Origin: Turritopsis dohrnii
Lineage: Eukaryota > Cnidaria > Hydrozoa > Anthoathecata > Oceaniidae
Direction: 5' to 3'
DNA: 64,000 bases
NCBI GenBank assembly: GCA_027922465.2
Contig: BQMF02000008.1
Span: forward strand, 1,550,001-1,614,000
Part shown: piece by piece, positions 55,185-64,000 of the stretch
How the letters are laid out: each line of letters starts with the position of its first letter
Numbering within the stretch: position 1 is the stretch's first letter
The notes under the pieces: generated by a model
Seen by the model: the letters and a program-made list of their open reading frames with translations, nothing else
What the model was told of the DNA's origin: nothing
Database searches by the model: none
Position numbers and translations under genes: made by a program

Positions 55185-55779
55185 TTGTTATTATGCTCTA
55201 TTTTTGAAGAAGTAAATGTGTGAATGTAATAAAAAACTTCGAACTACCATATTTCCCGACTGTAAACTTTAAAAGCACTCAGAATAATCAAACATTCTGT
55301 CAGTTTCGATGATACGAGCGTAAAAAGGATATCATCAGAAACATCGGTTAAAGATTTCATAATCCGAAATAAGATACAAAGAAATGAAAATTGAAAATTT
55401 ACCAAATCACATAGTTGAAAGTGGAAACAGAATTTAGTGTTGCACTGAATAGTTTCGAAAGTCATTCGAGAACCAACAAGGTAAAAATAATGTTTGTTAT
55501 TGTTAGTTCAATGATTTCATGTCGTAGTTGACAAGATGATCGATTCTCATCAAGATAACAAAGCTGGCTGTGAAGGAAATATTTCAACGAATGTCTTGAA
55601 AAGATATACCGTAAATTTTCGATTAAGTATCGCCTTCGAATAAACGCAGCGCATTCACAGTCAATTCTCAAATAAACACCGCCCAAACTCAGACTGAATT
55701 ACAGGGTTTATTCTGTTGAAAATATTTTAATTTCTTCTCCATATAAAACGAAATAAAAAACACTCTGTACATACATATA
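55185..55779. other. Non-coding; one-ended remnant of a TACCGTA element
   Basis: 55607-55690 begins TACCGTAAATTTTCGATTAA and has AATAAACGC / AATAAACACCGCCC words, like the left end of the element family at 42314 and 55780. No matching right end. Otherwise nothing. Confidence 0.45.
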
Positions 55780-56183
55780 TACCGTATTTCCTCTAATAAA
55801 CGCCGCGGCGTTTATTACAAATTCAAGGTTTTGGATGCGGCGTTTAATAGAGGGAGGCGTTCATTGAACAGAAGCAAACTTAAACAATAATGTTTCCTTA
55901 TCCTTAAAAAAGGTTACAAAAGATTGTGTGAGAATGTTTTACACAAAAGATATGTTCACGAAAATGTCAAAGAAGAGCAATATCACTGTCGCCGTTCTCT
56001 TGTATGTATAAGATGAAAACTTTTTTATAATTGTTGTTTAACCTGTTTTCTAATAAACACCGCTCTTCAAGATGCGGCGTTTAATAGAGGGCGGCGTTTA
56101 CTACAAACGTTCGGCTATAAATGCGGCGTTTAACAGAGGGCGGCGTTTATAAGAGGCCGGCGTTTATTAGAGGAAAAACGGTA
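55780..56183. mobile_element. hAT-like non-autonomous element, TACCGTATTTCC termini, 8-bp duplication
   Basis: The left end TACCGTATTTCCTCTAATAA and right end TTATTAGAGGAAAAACGGTA are inverted. TACATATA flanks both ends (55772-55779 and 56184-56191), an 8-bp duplication as hAT elements make, though the context is AT-rich. GGCGTTTA(A/T)(T/A)AGAGG words recur near the right end. It is the same family as 4670-5201. Confidence 0.82.
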
Positions 56184-56799
56184 TACATATATAATAAACA
56201 GAAATACGTCTAGAACATTCTATCATATTCTGGTTGTTGTAGTAGGTTCTGCTATATTCTTCATTATTCTACAGATTATGTTCTGGAATGTTCTTTATTA
56301 CTCTGGAATGTTCTTACAACAAGAGTGCCTAAGATTCAATGTATTTCTCTTATAACAAAAGCCATAAAATTCAAAACAGTTGTGCTCTCCTTTAACTAAA
56401 TCAAAAAGTAGAATATCAACAAGACAAACTTTGAGAGCAGCATACAGTGCTTTTAAATTTTCTAACATTGTCTTTTCAGTTTCCATAAATATCAAACAGG
56501 ATGATTTTGGTATTATTCCCCAAACCAAAATTTCGTGTGTTGAAGCAAAAATCATATTTTCCTGTTAAGGAAGTGGTAAAATGAAATGTTTTCGGTTTTA
56601 AGAAATTATGGGAGCACTTGAAGTTCTCAGTTATCAAAGAATTGTGCGGTTTTCTTATCAACTGAAATTTATTAGCAAAAGCCAATAAATTATAAAATGA
56701 TTAGTGAAATTTTGAATGACACAACAATAACAAAGCTGGAGTAGATTTTGGAAGGACATACGCCTGGGTTGTAGTACTTGGTTGCATACTACTATGCGG
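56184..56799. other. Non-coding; nothing recognised
   Basis: AT-rich left flank of the tRNA array; small overlapping frames only. Confidence 0.4.
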
Positions 56800-56936
56800 A
56801 TTCATTATGAAGAAAATAGACGTGTACAATCTAACAGTCTTTGGACGAAGAAGAATTTTTAATTCCATGGAAACAAAACGTTTCTTATTAAGCAAAAGTT
56901 AAGTATAATCTAATAAGCAACAGTGTCAACAACATC

Positions 56937-57008
56937 GGCCTGTTGATCTAGTGGTACGATTCTCGCTTAGGGTGCGAGAGGTCCCGGGTTCAACTCCGCG
57001 ACAGGCAC
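56937..57008 (+). tRNA. tRNA-Pro (AGG)-like, degenerate copy 2
   Basis: The anticodon arm is intact, but G10 is A, T22 is C, the T-arm 3' side reads CCGCG (two mismatches) and the acceptor ends GGCAC, leaving G1 unpaired. There is no T4 run close behind. Probably a tRNA pseudogene. Confidence 0.85.
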
Positions 57009-57850
57009 GGGTCACTGTCTTTCATTATGTTGGAAGCCATTTCTGCTGGTACGGCATCACTGAGACATTAACTAACCAGTCTCAAAAACATCAACTTTAA
57101 AAGAATAAGAAATACGAATGATAGCCTTCTTACAATCAGACTGAAAAACATCAACTATAAAAAAATAAGAAGTACGATTGAAAGCCTTCTTACAATCAGA
57201 AATGTTTAAGCCAAATAGTGGCATTGGCTTTATTGTTAATGTGAAACGTAAAACATCAATGTGTTGAGGGCTGGTTTCAAGCAAACCATTCACAAATGTC
57301 ATTAGGATGATCCATTAGATTTTCAATGCCCATTTATGACCTGTAACAAAAAAACTTCTAAAATGCTTTATTTGCGGAACGAGCATTCAATTAAAGCGAC
57401 TTCACATGTTCCCGTTAACTACGAACGGCAGTGTGTTACGAAACCGTTCGTGAAACTTTGAAGTACTGCAACACTAACGCAGCTGATGGAGATATTTGTT
57501 GTCGTTATAGTAAGGTTGCAGTACTAAGTTGCATGCTACGATTTGGATGTTTTGCGCGCTGTAATTGATATTTTCATTAAACAACTGAAACGTAGAAAAT
57601 ATTTTCAAAACATGAGATATACTTAACCAGTTTCTATTGCTACCTTGGAACAAATTCAGCAACTGTTCTACTAGAAATGGCCATTCACGAGGCGAAGTAA
57701 CTAATGCAACTTTGGTTGATTTTAGAAGCAACAAACATCTACTTGCAAAGAGTCTTTTGTCAAGGAAGAACTGTGAACGACAGGGAAAAAAAGGTTTCAT
57801 GCTCAGCGATCGTGAAGATTATCATAACGAGCAACAGCGTTGAAAACATC

Positions 57851-57922
57851 GGCCTGTTGGTCTAGTGGTATGATTCTCGCTTAGGGTGCGAGAGGTCCCG
57901 GGTTCACTTCCCGGACAGGCCC
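57851..57922 (+). tRNA. tRNA-Pro (AGG), copy 3, changed T loop
   Basis: All stems pair. The T loop is TTCACTT instead of TTCAACT, so the conserved A58 and the B box are altered. A T7 run at 57932-57938 can terminate transcription. Function uncertain. Confidence 0.9.
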
Positions 57923-58645
57923 TCTTCATTATTTTTTTCGTATGATGCAAGCCGTAACTGGTCGAACGACACCTCTTTATTAAAACACTACCTTGTAGAC
58001 TATGGAATTTAAATCTATAAGTAATGTGATCCTTAAAATATCAGAGTGATAACAAGTTGATAGACCTCTAATAAATAGAAATACTTCCACATTGTAGTAA
58101 TAATACTCCTGGTCGTCAAAATCATACAGGAAACATGAACGTTTTGAAGCGTGATTTCCAATAATCTATACGGGAATGTCATTTAATGGCTTTCAAGAAT
58201 TTAGTAAACCGAATCCTTGAGTTTTTCTACAATATCTTTTCGAACACCAAATATTTTGATAAACATTTAATATTAATAGAGAAGGCATGAAAATGTCTTT
58301 CTGGAGATAAAACATTTACATTATTTTATCAGACATGTAATGAAAAATAGGCCTTAAAAGTTGGTGGATAAGTCTTTTTGATACACACTGTACAACAAAT
58401 AAACTTCTAAACTGCCTTCATATGAAAAATGAGCATTCATTTAAAACTACTTATCACATACCGCCTAATTAGAAAAGCCAATAATTATGTTGCAATTGGG
58501 ATCTCCTAGACTTGATACTTGATACATTAATTGAACGGAGAAATGTTTCCGTGAACGGGAATATACATATTTTCTGTTGCCGTTTGCCAGCAAGTAAACG
58601 AACATTACTACTGAAAAAAATCACTCAGTGATGCCCTGAGACATC

Positions 58646-59056
58646 AGGGAACCTACGAAACAACGACGGAAACGTGGTTGACGACGTGAGGCAAACAAAA
58701 GATTCACTTTACTCCATAGATTTGCTTTAGAATGGAAGTTATTTCAAACTATACTATTAGGAAATATTTTTAATTTTATTACTATCATTATTATATTTGC
58801 ACGTTCTACACACAACGTGAAAAGTAATATTTTGAAGTCGTACTGAAAACGAAGACGGAAGAATAGCAGTTCATCGGATAAATTTTCCCTGGTTCCTTCA
58901 TTATTCTGTCTCTCAAAGTTCAAGAAACAAACTTCAAAGACATTATAAATAAACTTCTTAACCCAAGTGTATAGTTTCTGCTTTTTTGTGAGTCATTGAA
59001 GATGAATATCTTGTACGTCGTCGTCCACGTTGCCGTCGCACTTTCGTAAGGTCCCT
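58646..59056. mobile_element. 411-bp MITE in spacer B, copy 1
   Basis: The inverted ends begin AGGGAACCTACGAAAC and AGGGACCTTACGAAAG (complement of the right end) and stay similar for about 45 bp (ACGACGG, AACGTGG, GACGACGT). The right flank is ATTAACTACC. It has the same length and place as the copy at 62660. Confidence 0.9.
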
Positions 59057-59781
59057 ATTAACTACCCAGACTGAAAAACATCAACTATAAAAAAATAAGA
59101 AGTACGATTGAAAGCCTTCTTACAATCAGAAATGTTTAAGCCAAATAGTGGCATTGGCTTTACTGTTAATGTGAATCGTAAAACATCAATGTGTTGAGAG
59201 CTGGTTTCAAGCAAGCCATTCACAAATGTCATTAGGATGATCCATTAGTTTTTGAATGCCCATTCACGACCTGTAACAAACAAACTTCTAAAATGCCTTT
59301 ACTTGCGAAACGAGCATTCAACTAAAGCGACTTCACATGTTCCAGGTAACTACGAATGGCAGTGTGTTACGAAATCGTTCGTGAAACTTTGAAGTAATGC
59401 AACACTAACACAGCTGCAGGAGATATTTGTAGTCGTTACAGTAAGGTTGCAGTACTAAGTTGCATGCTACGATTTGGGTGTCTTGGACGCTGTAATTGAT
59501 ACTTTCATTAAACTAATGAAACGTAGAAAATATTTTCAAAACATGATATATATCTACACAGTTTTTATTGCTACCTTGGGATAAATTCAGCAACTGTTCT
59601 ACTAGAAATGGCCATTTATGAACCGAAGTAACCAATGCGACTTTGGTTGATTTTAAAAGCAACAAACATCAATTCGCAAAGAGTTTTTTGTCAAGGAAGA
59701 ACTGTGAATGACAGGGAAAAAAAGGTTTCATGTTCACCGATCGTGAAGATTATCCTAAAGGGCAACAGCGTTGAAAACTTC

Positions 59782-59853
59782 GGCCTGTTGGTCTAGTGGT
59801 ATGATTCTCGCTTAGGGTGCGAGAGGTCCCGGGTTCAACTCCCGGACAGGCCC
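59782..59853 (+). tRNA. tRNA-Pro (AGG), copy 4, intact
   Basis: Identical to copy 1 over all 72 bases as far as I can see. A T4 run follows at once (59854-59857). Confidence 0.97.
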
Positions 59854-60725
59854 TTTTCATTATTTTATTCGTATGATTCAAGCCGTAACTGGTCGAACGA
59901 CACCTCTTTATCAAAACACTACCTTGCAGACTATTGAATTTTATACTATAAGTAATGTGATCGTTAAGAAATCACAGTGATAACAAGTTGATAGACCTCA
60001 AATAAATAGAAATACTTCCACATTGTAGTAATACTACTCCTGGTCGTCAAAATCATACAGGAAACATGAACGTTTTGAAGCGTGATTTCCAATAATCTAT
60101 ACGGGAATGTCATTTAATGGCTTTCAAGAATTTTGTAAACCGAATCCTTGAGTTTTTCTCCAATATCTTTTCGAACACCAAATATTTTGGTAAACATTTA
60201 ATGTTAATAGAGAAGGCATGAAAAGATCTTTCTGGAGATAAAATATTTACATTATTTTATCAGACATGTATTGAAAAATAGGCCTTAAAAGTTGGTGGAT
60301 AAGTCTTTTTGATATACACTGTACAACAAGCAAACTTCTAAACTGCCTTCAAATGAAAAATGAGCATTCATTTAAAACTACTTATCACATGCCGCCTAAT
60401 TAGAAAAGCCAATAAGTTATGTTGCGATTGGGATCTCCTAGACTTGATACTCGATACATTAATTGAACGAAGAAATGTTTCCATGAACAGGAATATACAT
60501 ATTTTCTGTTGCCGTTTGCCAGCAAGTAAAGGAACATTACTACTGATAAAATCACATTTTTAAGGCAACCTTACTGAATTCTGTACTTGTTTCATTATGA
60601 AGAAAATAGACGTGTACATTCTAACAGTGTATGCACGAAGAAGAATTTTGAATTCTATGGAAATAAAGGTTTTTTATTAAGCAAAACTAAAGAATAATGT
60701 AAGAAGCAACAAGGACAACAACATC

Positions 60726-60797
60726 GGCCTGTTGGTCTAGTGGTATGATTCTCGCTTAGGGTGCGAGAGGTCCCGGGTTCAACTCCCGGACAGGCCC
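60726..60797 (+). tRNA. tRNA-Pro (AGG), copy 5, intact
   Basis: Same 72 bases as copy 1, followed by a T6 terminator at 60804-60809. Confidence 0.97.
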
Positions 60798-61580
60798 AGA
60801 TCATTTTTTGTCATTATGATGGGAGCCGTTTCTGATGGTGCGGCATCACTGACACATTAACTACCCAGACTGAAAAACATCAACTATAAAAAAATAAGAA
60901 GTACGATTGAAAGCCTTCTTACAATTAGAAATGTTTAAGCCAAATAGTGGCATTGGCTTTATAGTTAATGTGAATCGTAAAACATCAATGTGTTGAGAGC
61001 TGGTTTCAAGCAAGCCATTCACAAATGTCATTAGGATGATCCATTAGATTTTGAATGCCCATTCATGACCTGTAACAAACAAAGTTCTAAAATGCCTTTA
61101 TTTGCGGAACGAGCATTCAACTAAAGCGACTTCACATGTTCCAGTTAACTACGAACGGCAGTGTGTTACGAAACCGTTCGTGAAACTTTGAAGTAATGCA
61201 ACACTAACACAGCTGCAGGAAATATTTGTAGTCGTTATAGTGAGGTTGCAGTACTAAGTTGCATGCTACGATTTGGATGTCTTGGACGCTGTAATTGATA
61301 CTTTTATTAAACTAATGAAACGTAGAAAATATTTACAAAACATGATATACATCTACACAGTTTCTATTGCTACCTTGGGATAAATTCAGCAACTGTTCTA
61401 CTAGAAATGGCCATTTATGAACCGAAGTAACCAATGCGACTTTGGTTGATTTTAAAAGCAACAAACATCTATTTGCAAAGAGTCTTTTGTCAAGGAAGAA
61501 CTGTGAACGACAGGGAAAAAAAGGTTTCATGTTCAGCGATCGTGAAGATTATCCTAAAGAGCAACAGCGTTGAAAACATC

Positions 61581-61652
61581 GGCCTGTTGGTCTAGTGGTA
61601 TGATTCTCGCTTAGGGTGCGAGAGGTCCCGGGTTCAACTCCCGGACAGGCCC
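61581..61652 (+). tRNA. tRNA-Pro (AGG), copy 6, intact but without near T4
   Basis: Same 72 bases as copy 1. The downstream sequence (TCTTCATTATTTGTTTCG) has no run of four T within about 60 bases, unlike copies 1, 3, 4 and 5. Confidence 0.95.
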
Positions 61653-62526
61653 TCTTCATTATTTGTTTCGTATGATGCAAGCCGTAACTGGTCGAACGGC
61701 ACCTCTTTATTAAAACACTACCTTGCAGACTATTGAATTTTAAACTATAAGTAATGTGATCCTTAAGAACTCACAGTGATAACAAGTTGATAGACCTCAA
61801 ATAAATAGAAATACTTCCACATTGTAGTAATACTACTCCTGGTCGTCAAAATCATACAGGAAACATGAACGTTTTGAAGCGTGATTTCCAATAATCTATA
61901 CGGGAATGTCATTTAATGGCTTTCAAGAATTTAGTAAACCGAATCCTTGAGTTTTTCTCCAATATCTTTTCGAACACCAAATATTTTGGTAAACATTTAA
62001 TGTTAATAGAGAAGGCATGAAAAGATCTTTCTGGAGATAAAACATTTACATTATTTTATCAGACATGTATTGAAAAATAGGCCTTAAAAGTTGGTGGATA
62101 AGTCTTTTTGATACACACTGTACAACAAACAAACTTCTAAACTGCCTTCAAATGAAAAATGAGCATTCATTTGAAAACTACTTATCACATGCCGCCTAAT
62201 TAGAAAAGCCAATAAATTATGTTGCGATTGGGATCTCCTAGACTTGATACTTGATACATTAATTGAAAGAAGAAATGTTTCCATGAACAGGAATATACAT
62301 GTTTTCTGTTGCCGTTTGCCAGCAAGTAAAGGAACATTACTACCGAAAAAAATCACATTTTTAAAGCAACCTTACTGAATTCTGTACTTGTTTCATTATG
62401 AAGAAAATAGACGTGTACATTCTAACAGTGTATGCACGAAGAAGAATTTTGAATTCTATGGAAATAAAGGTTTCTTATTAAGCAAAACTAAAGAATAATG
62501 TAAGAAGCAACAAGGACAACAACATC

Positions 62527-62598
62527 GGCCTGTTGGTCTGGTGGTATGATTCTCGCTTAGGGTGCGAGAGGTCCCGGGTTCAACTCCCGGACAGGCCC
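62527..62598 (+). tRNA. tRNA-Pro (AGG), copy 7, A14 changed
   Basis: One change from the intact copies: A14 is G (TGGTCTGGTGG in the A box), which removes the usual U8-A14 contact. No T4 run close behind. Confidence 0.9.
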
Positions 62599-62659
62599 AG
62601 ATCATTGTTTATCATTATGATGGGAGCCGTTTCTGATGGTACGGCATCACTGAGACATT

Positions 62660-63070
62660 AGGGATCTTACGAAACTACGACGGCAACGTGGACGACGACG
62701 TGAGGCAAACAAAAGATTCACTTTACTCCATAGATTTGCTTTATAATGGAAGTCGTTTCACACTATACTATTGGGAAATGTTTTTAATTTTACTAATATC
62801 ATTACTAGATTTGCACGTTCTACACACATCGTGAAAAGTAATATTTTGAAGTCGTACTGAAAACGAAGACGTGAGAATAACAGTACATCCGATAAATTTT
62901 CCTTGGTTCCTTCATGATTCTGTCTCTCAAAGTTCAAAAAAAGAACTTCAAAGGCATTATAAATAAACTTCTTAACCCAAGTGTATAGTTTTTGCTCTTT
63001 TGAGATTCACTGAAGATGAATATCTTGTACGTCGTCGTCCACGTTGCCGTCGTACTTTCGTAAAGTCCCT
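62660..63070. mobile_element. 411-bp MITE in spacer B, copy 2
   Basis: Ends AGGGATCTTACGAAAC and its inverted partner ending AGTCCCT; ATT on both sides (62657-62659 and 63071-63073). The element-free unit at 60861 reads CATTAACTACC, which fixes the insertion point and the 3-bp duplication. Confidence 0.93.
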
Positions 63071-63795
63071 ATTAACTACCCAGACTGAAAAACATCAACT
63101 ATAAAAAAATAAGAAGTACGATTGAAAGCCTTCTTACAATTAGAAATGTTTAAGCCAAATAGTGGCATTGGCTTTATTGTTAATGTGAATCGTAAAACAT
63201 CAATGTGTTGAGAGCTGGTTTCAAGCAAGCCATTCACAAATGTCATTAGGATGATCCATTAGATTTTGAATGCCCATTCATGACCTGTAACAAACAAAGT
63301 TCTAAAATGCCTTTATTTGTGGAACGAGCATTCAACTAAAGCGACTTCACATGTTCCAGGTAACTACGAACGGCAGTGTGTTACGAAACTGTTCGTGAAA
63401 CTTTTAAGTAATGCAACACTAACACAGCTGCCGGAAATATTTGTAGTCGTTATAGTGAGGTTGCAGTACTAAGTTGCATGCTACGATTTGGATGTCTTGG
63501 ACGCTGTAATTGATACTTTCATTAAACTAATGAAACGTAGAAAATATTTACAAAACATGATATACAACTACACAGTTTCTATTGCTACCTTGGGATAAAT
63601 TCAGCAACTGTTCTACTAGAAATGGCCATTTATGAACCAAAGTAACCAATGCGACTTTGGTTGATTTTAAAAGCAACAAACATTAATTTGCAAAGAGTCT
63701 TTTGTGAAGGAAGAACTGTGAACGACAGGGAAAAAAAGGTTTCATGTTCAGCGATCGTGAAGATTATCCTAAAGAGCAACAGAGTTGAAAACTTC

Positions 63796-63867
63796 GCCCT
63801 GTTGGTATAGTGGTATGATTCTCGCTTAGGGTGCGAGAGGTCCCGGGTTCAACTCCCGGACAGGCCC
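63796..63867 (+). tRNA. tRNA-Pro (AGG), copy 8, changed acceptor and D arm, at a fused unit
   Basis: G2 is C, which breaks an acceptor pair, and C12 is A, which breaks a D-stem pair and alters the A box. The upstream flank is that of gene type b, while the downstream flank is that of type a, so this gene sits at a recombination junction. No T4 run nearby. Probably inactive. Confidence 0.88.
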
Positions 63868-64000
63868 AGATCATTGTTTATCATTATGATGGGAGCCGTT
63901 TCTGATGGTACGGCATCACTGACACATTAACTACCCAGACTGAAAAACATCAACTATAAAAAAATAAGAAGTACGATTGAAAGCCTTCTTACAATTAGAA

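Larger units (their letters stand above)
56800..64000 (+). repeat. Tandem array with tRNA-Pro genes in a two-gene repeat of about 1.8 kb
   Basis: Two kinds of spacer alternate between the tRNA genes. Spacer B follows one gene (ATTATGATGGGAGCCGTTTC, then GACTGAAAAACATCAACTAT) and is about 0.85 kb. Spacer A follows the next (CGTATGATGCAAGCCGTAAC, then GAAAATAGACGTGTACATTC) and is about 0.9 kb. Several units carry changes: a 411-bp element in two B spacers, a lost gene near 58.6 kb and a fused unit at 63.8 kb. The array continues past the right edge. Confidence 0.92.

Noticed and set aside
57474..57800. Minus-strand frame beginning MKPFFPCRSQFF, also at 61333-61530
   Set aside because: It is spacer sequence of the tRNA array. 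The frame is broken in the other repeat copies, so it is not kept as protein.

Overview
The window is nuclear DNA of a multicellular animal, AT-rich and full of introns and transposons. Intron-rich genes with TSP1, fibronectin III and SEA modules, a eukaryotic proline tRNA with A and B boxes, and a transposon mix of LINE, DIRS, Penelope, Merlin, Harbinger-like, hAT-like and tRNA-derived SINE elements point to an early-branching metazoan. A cnidarian is my best guess; that is inference, and nothing in the window names the species.

Region by region. 1-8170 (+) is the 3' part of a large multi-exon gene, 19 exons with every junction in phase. It has an extracellular chain of FN3, TSP1, Cys-rich and SEA domains fused to an ionotropic glutamate receptor-type ligand-binding domain and a pore with a K+-channel filter (TTVGYGD). 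8.7-15.9 kb is a nest of mobile DNA: a decayed minus-strand LINE broken by two non-autonomous DNA elements, one carrying a HIRAN-like reading frame, then a retroelement fragment and a SINE. 17.0-24.1 kb (-) is one huge exon for a Ser/Thr-rich mucin-like membrane protein built from three almost identical 2235-bp repeats, each ending in a SEA-like domain. 25.3-27.6 kb holds a Harbinger-like element, a Penelope-type GIY-YIG endonuclease fragment and a Merlin (ISXO2-like) transposase. 28.4-36.8 kb is mostly non-coding, with a tandem repeat, a SINE and small DNA elements. 37.4-39.95 kb (-) is a second, smaller mucin-like membrane protein, with signal-peptide exon, 25-nt exon and main exon resolved. 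40.4 kb has a perfect 42-bp-arm hairpin. 43.9-48.1 kb is a decayed DIRS retroelement. 49-50.5 kb is a broken repetitive gene cut by a LINE (50.5-54.1 kb), whose reverse transcriptase frame is intact. 55.1-64 kb contains eight proline tRNA (AGG) genes, seven of them in a tandem array that runs off the right edge.

How the parts work together. The two mucin-like genes are paralogues: SEA-like domain, one membrane span and a tail with the shared pattern SF.LT....ELG.F. The receptor-channel gene is unrelated to them but is also a cell-surface protein with adhesion-type modules and a SEA domain. The rest is repeats, many nested, which lets several insertions be ordered in time. The item most worth following up is the TSP1/FN3/SEA receptor with a potassium selectivity filter.
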